Source of the DNA: JBFEUI01 sp041547565
GTDB taxonomy: Bacteria; Pseudomonadota; Gammaproteobacteria; Thiohalomonadales; Thiohalomonadaceae
Length of the DNA: 39,292 nucleotides
Assembly (NCBI GenBank): GCA_041547565.1
Contig: JBFEUI010000015.1
Coordinates: 1-39,292, forward strand
Reading direction: 5' to 3'
Shown in pieces: positions 1 through 7,449 of this stretch (its first letter is position 1; each line of letters starts with the position of its first letter). The notes below the pieces were generated by a model that made no database searches, was not told where the DNA came from, and saw only the letters and a list, made by a program, of their open reading frames with translations. The position numbers were made by a program, and so were the translations under genes.

Positions 1-117
1 GTCACAGCTGTGGCGATAGGAAATACCCGTATCTTTGAGTTGTGCCGGACACCAGGGCGACGTGCTGGGCTACACTGCGAGTAAGGGTATCCGGTTATCA
101 CGGGCGGGGTGTGTACC

Positions 118-813
118 ATGAAAAATAGTATCACTGCGGGGCTGCTGGCCGGTCTGCTGGCGTTCGGCCCGATGAGCGGTGCCTGGGCCGACAGCGGACT
201 GCTCGGTCACTGGGCGTGCAACGGCGGGGCGACCCGCCTGAACTTCTCCGGTCCCAATACCCTGATTTTCGACGGGGAGCGTTCCAGCTACCAGCTGATG
301 CCCAACACCATCGTTGTTCAGGAGGAGTACGGCATGGTCTCCTACCCCTATCAGCTAAACGGCGAACAGCTGGCGATCCAGTTCCCGGACGGTTCGCTAC
401 TGCAGTGTGACCGCGCCCGTGGCGGTTCTGCCCCACGGCAGGCAGCGTCCCCATCATCAGCAAACAATGCCGTGCTGGCGCAGCAGATCGCCGGTACCTG
501 GTGGGGTTACAGCGGTGCCACTGAAACGAAGATCGGGTTGTGCCCCGGCGGCCGCTACCTGGAGTTTTCCGAATCAGGTTATTCCGGCCACTCCTATGAT
601 TCGGCCGGGGCCGAGACCATGGCATGGGGGACGGCCGGCCAGGGGGGGCGCAGCGGGCGCTGGACCATTCAGGGCGATACCCAGCGCGGTGTGATTGCGG
701 TGCAGGGCGCGGACGGCTCGACCTTCACCCTGCGCTATCGCCAGATCGGTGAGCCGGGTTGTCTGGACATCAACGGCAGCCGCCTGTGCCGGACATCGGC
801 AAGCTGTCAGTAG
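118..813 (+). CDS. secreted protein of unknown function
   Basis: About 231 residues. The N-terminus is a clear Sec signal peptide: MKNS, a hydrophobic stretch (AGLLAGLLAFG), then AWA before Asp, so the protein is probably periplasmic. The ATG at 118 sits about 8 bases after a GGGG run; a GTG at 109 in frame is possible but would only prepend three residues to the signal peptide. The mature part looks like two small beta-rich units, each opening with a G-x-W motif (LLGHWACNGG and IAGTWWGYSG), with a low-complexity Ala/Ser linker between them. Six or so cysteines, several near the C-terminus (GCLDINGSRLCR, SCQ), suggest disulfides. I do not recognise the family and assign no function. Confidence 0.75.
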   Translation: MKNSITAGLLAGLLAFGPMSGAWADSGLLGHWACNGGATRLNFSGPNTLIFDGERSSYQLMPNTIVVQEEYGMVSYPYQLNGEQLAIQFPDGSLLQCDRARGGSAPRQAASPSSANNAVLAQQIAGTWWGYSGATETKIGLCPGGRYLEFSESGYSGHSYDSAGAETMAWGTAGQGGRSGRWTIQGDTQRGVIAVQGADGSTFTLRYRQIGEPGCLDINGSRLCRTSASCQ

Positions 814-957
814 GCAATGACGCCATCGAGTCCGGCGCTCGCGGTGTATCCACTAAGGCTGAAACCGACATAAAAATACTCCTATTCTGTATAGCCAATC
901 GACACCTCCCAGCTACGCTTTGATACCCGGTCATGCCCTGTGCCATGGAGGTGCCTC

Positions 958-1383
958 ATGAGTAAAGCCGCATTACGCATGGTTTTTCCCGTTGTGGTGT
1001 TGTTCGCCTACAGCGTCGACAGCCAGGCCCTGTGTATCGGCCAGCAGCTGGCGGGGATGCGCCAGGCCCTTATCACCACCATCCAGCATGCTGAGGCGGG
1101 ACAGAGTGAGTATCAGTACCGCCTGGCGCAGATGTATCGCGACGGGCAGTGCGTTACCAGGAATAAAGAACAAGCGGCCTACTGGTATCGTCAGGCGGCA
1201 CTCAACGGCCATGTCGAGGCGCAGTACCGGATTGCCGTCATCTACCTGAACGGCTACGGGGTGCAGGCCGACAATGCCCTGGCCGAATACTGGCTAGAGG
1301 AGGCGGTCAAGAGCGGCCATGCGGGTGCGAAGGGCTTTCTTGCCTATCTGAAGGAGGTGGGGTTTGACGATGAGTACTGTTGA
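958..1383 (+). CDS. small secreted Sel1-repeat (TPR-like) protein
   Basis: 141 residues from the ATG at 958, which has a good GGAGGTG Shine-Dalgarno 5 bases upstream; the upstream start at 940 lacks one. A signal peptide (MSKAALRMVFPVVVLFAYS...) is followed by two Sel1-type helical repeats recognisable by the spaced pattern A-x-Y-R-L-A-x-M-Y-x-x-G, then A-x-Y-W-Y-R-x-A-A-x-x-G-H, and again Y-R-I-A-V-I-Y-L-x-G-Y-G-V, A-E-Y-W-L-E-E-A. Sel1 repeats mediate protein-protein contacts. Sel1 proteins usually have more repeats, so this is a minimal, likely periplasmic adaptor. The partner is unknown. Confidence 0.85.
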   Translation: MSKAALRMVFPVVVLFAYSVDSQALCIGQQLAGMRQALITTIQHAEAGQSEYQYRLAQMYRDGQCVTRNKEQAAYWYRQAALNGHVEAQYRIAVIYLNGYGVQADNALAEYWLEEAVKSGHAGAKGFLAYLKEVGFDDEYC

Positions 1384-1470
1384 ACGGTCGCTCATCCTGC
1401 TCCTGTTTTGTCATTCTGCCGTGAAGTGGGGATAATTCGCCTAACCTTATCTTCCGGCAGGGTGACAGCC

Positions 1471-2592
1471 ATGACAAAAACCATCGGTATTCTGACGGCC
1501 GGGGGCGACAGCCCCGGCCTGAACGCGGCCATTCGTGCCGTGGGCAAGACTGCGCGCGGTGAGCACGGTATGCAGGTGATAGGCTTCCGCGATGGTTTTC
1601 GTGGCCTGGTGGAGAACCGTACCGTGCGCCTGGAGGGGGAGTGTCTCTCCGGCATACTGACCCTGGGGGGCACCATTCTCGGTACCAGCCGGGACAAGCC
1701 GCACCGCATGCAGATCGGTGACAACGTGCAGGACATGACCGATGTCATCGTCAGCAACTACGAGTCCAACCACCTCGATGCGCTGGTCTGCCTGGGCGGC
1801 GGCGGCACGCAGAAAAACGCCCTGCAGTTGCACAACAAGGGACTGAATGTAATCACCCTGCCCAAGACCATCGATAACGATGTGGCGATGACCGATATCA
1901 CCTTCGGTTTCGATACTGCCCTGGGTATTGCCACCGACGCCATTGACCGCCTGCACAGCACCGCGCACAGTCATCACCGCATTATCGTGGTGGAGATCAT
2001 GGGGCACCGCGCCGGCTGGCTGACACTGGGTGCCGGTATTGCCGGTGGCGCCGATGTGATCCTGATCCCCGAGATTCCCTACAGTATCGAGAAGGTGGGC
2101 AATGCCATCTTGCAGCGGGTGAAAAAGGGCAAGAGCTTCAGCATCGTCGCGGTGGCCGAGGGGGCGATGTCGCAGGAGGAGGCTGCGGCGATGCGGGCGG
2201 CGGAGCAGCGCAAGCTCTCCGCGCAAACCAAGGCGGAGCGCAAGAAGGCCAAGGCCGATATCCGGCAGATCCAAGCGGAGTTGTCGGAGCACACAATTCG
2301 CGTCGCCCATCAGCTGGAACAGATCACCGGGCTGGAGGCGCGCGTAACCATACTGGGCCATCTGCAGCGCGGTGGTACGCCTTCAGCCTATGACCGGCTG
2401 CTTGCCACGCGCCTGGGCAGTGCCTGTGCCGATCTGCTCGAGCAGGGTATTAGTGGTGTGATGGTGGCGGCACGGGGTGACGGGGTGGCACCCGTTGCGC
2501 TGGAACAGGTGGCCGGCCACAAGAAACTGGTTCCGCTGGATCACCCCTGGCTTGAAAGTGCCCGGAGTGTCGGTACCAGCCTGGGCGACTAA
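1471..2592 (+). CDS. pfkA: 6-phosphofructokinase, group with PKTIDND motif
   Basis: Phosphorylates fructose 6-phosphate in glycolysis, or works reversibly if pyrophosphate-dependent. From the ATG at 1471 (AGGGTGA just upstream) it is 373 residues, longer than the ~320 of E. coli PfkA. Visible motifs: GGDSPGLNAAIR at about residue 11, PKTIDND at 131-137 with the catalytic Asp, MGHRAGWL, and GHLQRGGTPSAYDR near the C-terminus. The E. coli GGDGS loop reads GGGGT here (109-113), so the Mg-binding Asp is replaced, while the PK pair resembles PPi-type and actinobacterial ATP-type enzymes. Phosphoryl donor therefore cannot be called from motifs alone. A charged Glu/Lys/Ala-rich helical insertion of about 50 residues (roughly 233-285) explains the extra length. 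The gene stands alone; FbaB aldolase at 20704 is the only other glycolytic enzyme here. Confidence 0.9.
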   Translation: MTKTIGILTAGGDSPGLNAAIRAVGKTARGEHGMQVIGFRDGFRGLVENRTVRLEGECLSGILTLGGTILGTSRDKPHRMQIGDNVQDMTDVIVSNYESNHLDALVCLGGGGTQKNALQLHNKGLNVITLPKTIDNDVAMTDITFGFDTALGIATDAIDRLHSTAHSHHRIIVVEIMGHRAGWLTLGAGIAGGADVILIPEIPYSIEKVGNAILQRVKKGKSFSIVAVAEGAMSQEEAAAMRAAEQRKLSAQTKAERKKAKADIRQIQAELSEHTIRVAHQLEQITGLEARVTILGHLQRGGTPSAYDRLLATRLGSACADLLEQGISGVMVAARGDGVAPVALEQVAGHKKLVPLDHPWLESARSVGTSLGD

Positions 2593-2635
2593 CCCCTGCC
2601 GCTTCAACATGTTTGCGCTGTTGCTGCTGTAGCCT

Positions 2636-2649
2636 TTGACCTTAATCAA
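2636..2649 (+). promoter_or_regulatory. FNR-type box upstream of the chemoreceptor
   Basis: The sequence reads TTGAC-CTTA-ATCAA, one base off the FNR consensus TTGAT-N4-ATCAA. A -10-like TATGCT at 2672-2677 starts 29.5 bases after the box centre, which is the geometry of a class II FNR-activated promoter (box centred near -41.5, start of transcription near 2684). The next gene, the chemoreceptor, begins at 2828, leaving a leader of about 140 bases. The same TTGAC-N4-ATCAA form occurs twice around the fnr gene in this window. Confidence 0.65.
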
Positions 2650-2827
2650 GCACTGGTGACGCGCCGTTTTGTATGCTCATCTCGTGCCACTGCGTGTGTT
2701 GCACGGGCATGGCGCTGCTGGCGACTTGCCATACCTCGCACACGCTACCAGGTAATATCCCGCACGGAAGTAACTACCGTGGGTTATTATCGCTGTCAGG
2801 TAGTATTGATCATCAAAGGGGATTGCA

Positions 2828-5251
2828 ATGGGGCTGCTCAACCGCTTCTCGATGAAGTATGCGCTGCTCGGGCCGGTTGGCCTGATGGCTTTGATTCTGG
2901 CCACGTCGATGATATGGGAGACAATCTTTGTCTATATCCCCAATTATCAGGGGGCGGAGCGTATGGCGGAGCAGAATGCACTGGCCGAACGCCTGCTCAA
3001 CGTATCGGCCATAGCCGCCCAGGAGCGCGGCTTTACCGCCAGCTATATCAGTCTGGTGAGTTACGATGAGGCGGACAAGGCGCTGCTTGATAATATCCAC
3101 GAGTTGCGGCGGCAACTGGATGCCGAGATCGCATCGGCACAACAGGCGAGTGAGCGTTTTGCGCGTGATTCCGGCAACGCCGCTGCCTTTGCCAACCGGT
3201 TAAAAGATTTCAACAGGGCCTATGTGCAGGTCCAGACGCTGCGCAAGGCTGTCGATCTGGCCACACCGGGCGGCGATATTCCTGAGGCAACGCAGTGGCT
3301 GGAGACGGTGACCCGATTGATCTCCACCGCCTCCCAGATGCGCGTCGCCATTTTCTCACCCCATGACAACGCCTCGTTTGTCGAATACAACAATGTGGCT
3401 GTGCGACAGGCGATATGGCTGGTGGCCGAGTACGCCGGACGTGAGCGGGCCGCCATCGCCCAGCTCATCGCAGAAGGTTCGGTGATGAGCCGTGCCCAAC
3501 GCTCGAAAATGCTCGCTGACCGCAATATCGTTGACCTGCAGCTCAGCTTCCTGGGGGAGACGGCGATCCCGGTGCTGGAAGAGTACGGGGAAAATGCCGC
3601 AGCGTTGAAGACGAGCTGGGGGCGTGTGGAGACAGTTTTCCTTGGCAGTTATCAGAAACTGCGTGAGGCCGTTTACGAGACTTCGGATGCGGACAATTAT
3701 CCGGTCGACAGCAACGGCTGGCTGAAGCAGTCGACCGAGGCGATTGATACCCTGTTCAGCCTGAGCGAGGTGGTGGGAGAGAATATCAATGCCAGCATCG
3801 GTGATGAGAAGAGCGAGGCGCAGCGCACGCTGTTGTTCGGCGCGCTGATCGGGGTGGGCTCCATCGTGCTTGCCATTGCCGTCATGCTTGTCGTGTTCAT
3901 GCTGGTACGCAGGATGTGGGCGATGCGCCAGGTGATGAACGATGTAACGCTCAATAACGATCTGAGTCTGCGGCTTGATGGCGAGGGCAAGGATGAGGTG
4001 GCCGAGTTGGCCCAGTCGTTCAATGCCATGCTGCAGCGTTTTTCCGAGACGATTCAGAACGTGGTGAAGGCATCCACCACCGTGGCGGGGGCGGTCTCGG
4101 ATGTGGCCATGGATATCAGCACCACCGAACAGGGCGTGAAGCACCAGCATGGGGATATCGAGCATGTGGCCACGGCGATGAACCAGATGGCGATGACCAC
4201 CAAGGAGATGGCGGGCAACATTATTACCGCGGCCGACCGTGCCGAACAGGCTAATGCCCAGGCGCAGGGGGGCAAGACGGTTGTCGCCAACAGCATTCAG
4301 GCCATCGGCGATCTGGAAGGCAAGGTGTCCGAGGCCACCGGCGTGATACGGCAGGTCGAGTCGGATAGCCAGGAGATCAGCAAGGTGCTGGATGTCATCA
4401 CCGGCATCGCCGAACAGACCAATCTGCTGGCATTGAATGCCGCGATCGAGGCGGCGCGCGCCGGTGAGCAGGGCCGCGGCTTTGCGGTGGTGGCCGATGA
4501 GGTGCGTGCCCTGGCGGCGCGCACGGCGCAGTCGACCGAGGAGATACGCAACACCATCGAACGGCTGCAGAAGCAGACCGTGGCGGCTGTAAAGGCGATG
4601 GACGAGGGTGTCGCACAGACGGCGATCAATGTTGATCTGAGCAACGAGGTGCGCTCGACCCTTGATGAGATCACCGATAACGTCAACTCGATCGCATCGA
4701 TCAACGAGATGAATGCCACCTCGGCCGAGGAGCAGACCGGTGTTGCCGAGGAGATGAATGCCAATATCAACAAAATCGCCAGCGTGGCCGATCAGACACT
4801 GGTCTCGATGCAAAAGACCGTCGATGCGGCAGAGCGCATCGGCGAAGAGATGGAGCAGCTGCGCTCGATCGTAATGCTGTTCAATACCGGTGTGGATGCA
4901 CTGGACCTGGAGAAGGCCAAGGCGGCACACCTGGCCTGGGTGGGACGCATTCGCAGTTATCTTGACGGCAAGGGCGACCTGACCCGGGAACAGGCAGTGT
5001 CGCACCACGACTGTGTGCTGGGCAAGTGGTACTACAGTGAGGGGCTGGAGAAATTCGGCCACATCCAGGAGATGAAACAGGTGGAGCCGCCCCATGAGGC
5101 GTTACACAAACTGATACGCGATATCATCGACTTGCGGGAGCAGGGAAAACTGGAGCAGGCCGAGATGAGGTTCAGTGAACTCGAGCCGCTGTCAAAAACC
5201 ATCGTCGGATTGTTGGGGCAGATCGAGGATCGGGTCGCTGCCGGCGAGTAG
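2828..5251 (+). CDS. methyl-accepting chemotaxis protein with CZB domain
   Basis: 807 residues; ATG at 2828 behind AAAGGGG. Order seen: TM1 (about 12-36), a long helical periplasmic sensor with an ERGFTASYIS-type motif typical of NIT-like (nitrate/nitrite sensing family) helices, TM2 (about 333-357), HAMP, then the signalling coiled coil with the conserved hairpin tip EQTNLLALNAAIEAARAGEQ (about 529) and GFAVVADEVR. The C-terminus (from about 698) is a chemoreceptor zinc-binding (CZB) domain: AHLAW, DCVLGKWYY and PHEALH supply the His/Cys/His/His ligands known for this domain. It would signal to CheA/CheW, none of which are in the window. NIT assignment is tentative; MCP and CZB are firm. An FNR-like box lies upstream, so anaerobic induction is plausible. 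Confidence 0.95.
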   Translation: MGLLNRFSMKYALLGPVGLMALILATSMIWETIFVYIPNYQGAERMAEQNALAERLLNVSAIAAQERGFTASYISLVSYDEADKALLDNIHELRRQLDAEIASAQQASERFARDSGNAAAFANRLKDFNRAYVQVQTLRKAVDLATPGGDIPEATQWLETVTRLISTASQMRVAIFSPHDNASFVEYNNVAVRQAIWLVAEYAGRERAAIAQLIAEGSVMSRAQRSKMLADRNIVDLQLSFLGETAIPVLEEYGENAAALKTSWGRVETVFLGSYQKLREAVYETSDADNYPVDSNGWLKQSTEAIDTLFSLSEVVGENINASIGDEKSEAQRTLLFGALIGVGSIVLAIAVMLVVFMLVRRMWAMRQVMNDVTLNNDLSLRLDGEGKDEVAELAQSFNAMLQRFSETIQNVVKASTTVAGAVSDVAMDISTTEQGVKHQHGDIEHVATAMNQMAMTTKEMAGNIITAADRAEQANAQAQGGKTVVANSIQAIGDLEGKVSEATGVIRQVESDSQEISKVLDVITGIAEQTNLLALNAAIEAARAGEQGRGFAVVADEVRALAARTAQSTEEIRNTIERLQKQTVAAVKAMDEGVAQTAINVDLSNEVRSTLDEITDNVNSIASINEMNATSAEEQTGVAEEMNANINKIASVADQTLVSMQKTVDAAERIGEEMEQLRSIVMLFNTGVDALDLEKAKAAHLAWVGRIRSYLDGKGDLTREQAVSHHDCVLGKWYYSEGLEKFGHIQEMKQVEPPHEALHKLIRDIIDLREQGKLEQAEMRFSELEPLSKTIVGLLGQIEDRVAAGE

Positions 5252-5361
5252 CCGGAGTGCATGTGGCGCCATCAGGCACACCTGTTTCGTCGCTGGGGCG
5301 TCGCCGCGATTGCGCTCTATAAAGCGGGCCTGAACAGGGCCGACACAGGCGCACTCGGCTG

Positions 5362-6573
5362 CTAGTGGGCCACCCTGTTGCGCCCCGCCTTCTTCGCCCT
5401 GTAGAGCGCCTTGTCAGCCGCCTTGATAACAGCATCGGGCTTCTTGAGTTCAGCGACACGATCCGCCGCGCCGATACTGACGGTAATCTGAACCGTTTTC
5501 GTGTTTTTTTTCTGCTTCTGTTTGGCCCCGTTGCGCGGGCGTTTCCCCTGTCTGACCTTGAAGCCTGAATGCTCGATCTCGCTGCGCAACTGCTCAAGGT
5601 GGGGTAGCACATCCTCCACGCCCTTCCCGGGAAAGAGTACGGTGAACTCTTCACCACCGTAACGGTAGGCCTTCCCGCCCCCGCTGACTTTGCTCATAAC
5701 ACCGGCGACCATGCGCAGCACCTGGTCGCCCACATCGTGGCCGTAGCGGTCATTGAATTTTTTGAAGTGATCGACATCGAGCATGGCAACGGTATAGCTT
5801 TTGCCGAGTTTGAGCAGGGCCTGGTTTAGCGCACGGCGTCCCGGCAGGCCGGTCAGATCATCCCGAAACGCCATGGTGTAGGAGATCTCGATCACGGCGA
5901 TCACCAGTATCAACAGGGCCGTGGCGAGCAGTACCGATGTGGCCCCCTGTTGTTCACTGAACGGGATATAGCTGATCAGCGCCAGTGCCCAGAACAGCCC
6001 CTTTTCCATCACGTTATGCCTCCCGATACTGCGATAGGCGGTGACCAGCAGGGCGATGACAAGGGCCAGCAGGGCCGGCTGGGACAGGGGAAGGTCGGCC
6101 AGTGTCGCAGAGGGGAGCAGGGGGCTGGCGAGATGTACAAGCCAGCTGTGTTTGTCCAGCAGCCACATTGCCGAGATCGCCAACGGTTGTAGGCCGATGA
6201 TTGTCCAGCGCAGCAGGCCGTGCCAGGTAAAGATGCCGCGCTCCTTGAGCACGGCAAGCAGCGCAAGGTTCAGCGGCAGAAGTACCATGACTGCATCGCG
6301 TACGGTCGTGGCAAGGGTGCTGTGGCTTCCTGTGAACTGTTCCAGCAGTAGTGCGCAGAGGGTGATGATTACTGCGGCAAAGACCAGCCGGCTGCGGTCA
6401 AAGCGCCAGCCGAGCAACAGTGCGGTGGCGATGATGGTGATGGGGTAGAAACTCTCGAGAGGAGTGATCCACTGGCTGAACTTCGCCTGTTGTGTGGCGA
6501 AGACGGCGGCTGCGAACAGCAAGCCTCCGCTTATCAGGTGCGAGAATGTGCCACGCAGGAGCATGCTCCCCAC
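5362..6573 (-). CDS. membrane diguanylate cyclase (GGDEF), no I-site
   Basis: 403 residues. A GTG at 6573 is the best start because AAGGAGG lies 6 bases before it; an ATG three codons in has worse spacing. The N-terminal ~210 residues form six to eight hydrophobic helices, a membrane sensor without a recognisable ligand-binding fold. The C-terminal GGDEF domain begins near residue 239 (DDLTGLPGRRALNQAL), has VAMLDVDHFKKFNDRYGH and the active-site motif YRYGGEEF (about 304-310), so synthesis of c-di-GMP from GTP is likely. The allosteric RxxD site normally just before GGEEF is absent (SGGGKAY in its place), so product inhibition is probably lost. A basic, Lys/Arg-rich insert (RQGKRPRNGAKQKQKKN) sits late in the domain. 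Effector and input are unknown. Confidence 0.93.
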   Translation of the reverse strand: MGSMLLRGTFSHLISGGLLFAAAVFATQQAKFSQWITPLESFYPITIIATALLLGWRFDRSRLVFAAVIITLCALLLEQFTGSHSTLATTVRDAVMVLLPLNLALLAVLKERGIFTWHGLLRWTIIGLQPLAISAMWLLDKHSWLVHLASPLLPSATLADLPLSQPALLALVIALLVTAYRSIGRHNVMEKGLFWALALISYIPFSEQQGATSVLLATALLILVIAVIEISYTMAFRDDLTGLPGRRALNQALLKLGKSYTVAMLDVDHFKKFNDRYGHDVGDQVLRMVAGVMSKVSGGGKAYRYGGEEFTVLFPGKGVEDVLPHLEQLRSEIEHSGFKVRQGKRPRNGAKQKQKKNTKTVQITVSIGAADRVAELKKPDAVIKAADKALYRAKKAGRNRVAH

Positions 6574-6665
6574 AGGCTGCCTCCTTAAGGTGTGATGGTG
6601 ATGGTCAGATGATACCAGCTTGCGCTGTATGATGGGGCAAGTCCGACTGGCGGATTGCTGCGCCG

Positions 6666-7028
6666 CTATTCGCGTCCCAGCAGTCGCTTGAGCCAGGAGC
6701 GCTTGTGCGGTGCGTTCGCCGCCTCATCGCCCGTGACCAGGCGGCTGATCACCGAACTGTCGCCGTAGTCGGCCTCGCCGCCCGCTGTGCTCTGTTCGGT
6801 GTCGATGATGTGGCACAGTGCACCCTGTTGTGAGAAGCGCTCGGCGATGAGCTGGGCGGCGTGGAAGTCCCCGGTTCGCTTGATCAGTACCTCACCGCCG
6901 TGGAACAGGCGAGTAACCTTCTCCTGCGTTAAATTCAGTGCCAGCGCGAGGTTGCTTTTTACCGTATCTTCCGTGGTGCCGGGCCTGATCTTCCCGGTAA
7001 AAACGACATGAAAGCGTGTGTCTGACAT
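6666..7028 (-). CDS. small cytoplasmic protein; domain shared with the YjgN-type protein
   Basis: 120 residues, no signal or membrane segment. Residues 6-74 align without gaps, at roughly 29 per cent identity, with the N-terminal domain of the DUF898 protein at 33765-35042 (shared pattern V-F-x-G, G, V-K, L-A, L-x-L, L-F, V, R, A, F, G, H). The rest is a Gly/Asp/Ser linker and a short basic tail (HKRSWLKRLLGRE). It is thus a stand-alone version of a domain more often fused to membrane proteins. The function of the domain is unknown to me. The upstream region contains a leader motif shared with the gene at 9590-10090. Confidence 0.8.
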   Translation of the reverse strand: MSDTRFHVVFTGKIRPGTTEDTVKSNLALALNLTQEKVTRLFHGGEVLIKRTGDFHAAQLIAERFSQQGALCHIIDTEQSTAGGEADYGDSSVISRLVTGDEAANAPHKRSWLKRLLGRE

Positions 7029-7040
7029 AGCCTCACCGAG

Positions 7041-7068
7041 TTCGGATCACTTTCAAATTCCAACTGTA
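7041..7068 (-). promoter_or_regulatory. conserved leader motif, copy 1
   Basis: On the minus strand, reading towards the gene at 6666-7028, the bases TACAGTT then TTTGAAAGTGATCCGAAC end 12 bases before the ATG. Nearly the same elements (TACAGTT, TTTCAAAGTGATTCGAAC) lie before the unrelated gene at 9590-10090. The 18-base core differs at two positions. A shared promoter element, operator or leader is possible; I do not recognise the motif. Confidence 0.4.
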
Positions 7069-7179
7069 CATATACATAATAGCATTATCCTGTTGCAGCC
7101 CTTATATTTGTTGCCACTTGAATCATGCCGTGAACCGCCCCAGTTAGTCTATAAGTAAACGCTAATATACCAGGGTGAG

Positions 7180-7449
7180 ATGATGAATCGTGTGCATAAG
7201 AGAGTACGGGCAATCTGCGAGAGTGATCGGGTGTTCAGGCCCAGGGACTGGACGCAGAGACTGGCCGGCAAGATGGCAAGCTTCGGCCGTGATAAACGCC
7301 TGCAATTTTCCCCATTATTAACACCCTCAACGCTCGACGGCCGAAGCTGTGTCTGCTTGCACCGGCAGTTGCCGCGAAAGCACCCTGTACTGTATGAGGA
7401 GCTTGTCGATTTTGCGCGACGCAATCAGCTGCAGATGCTAAGCGCCTAG
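7180..7449 (+). CDS. DUF3579 family protein
   Basis: 89 residues. The order of motifs FRPRDWTQRLAG, FGRDKRLQFSPLL, DGRSCVCLHRQL and ELVDFARRNQLQML follows the DUF3579 family, small conserved proteins of beta- and gammaproteobacteria without an assigned role. Two adjacent ATGs (7180, 7183) follow AGGGTGAG; the second has the more usual spacing. The stop codon overlaps the nosD stop on the other strand through a shared CTAG, so the two genes are convergent with no room for a separate terminator. Confidence 0.85.
   Translation: MMNRVHKRVRAICESDRVFRPRDWTQRLAGKMASFGRDKRLQFSPLLTPSTLDGRSCVCLHRQLPRKHPVLYEELVDFARRNQLQMLSA

Noticed and set aside
928..941. TTGAT-ACCC-GGTCA before the Sel1 gene as an FNR box
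   Set aside because: The second half-site does not match.
1447..2361. 304-codon open frame on the minus strand
   Set aside because: Antisense to phosphofructokinase; no recognisable domain.
2806..2816. TTGATCATCAA close to the chemoreceptor start, like an FNR box
   Set aside because: Only one base separates the half-sites instead of four, and it overlaps the ribosome-binding region.
3356..5095. 579-codon open frame on the minus strand
   Set aside because: It lies wholly within the chemoreceptor gene on the other strand and shows the His/Leu/Arg bias of a shadow.
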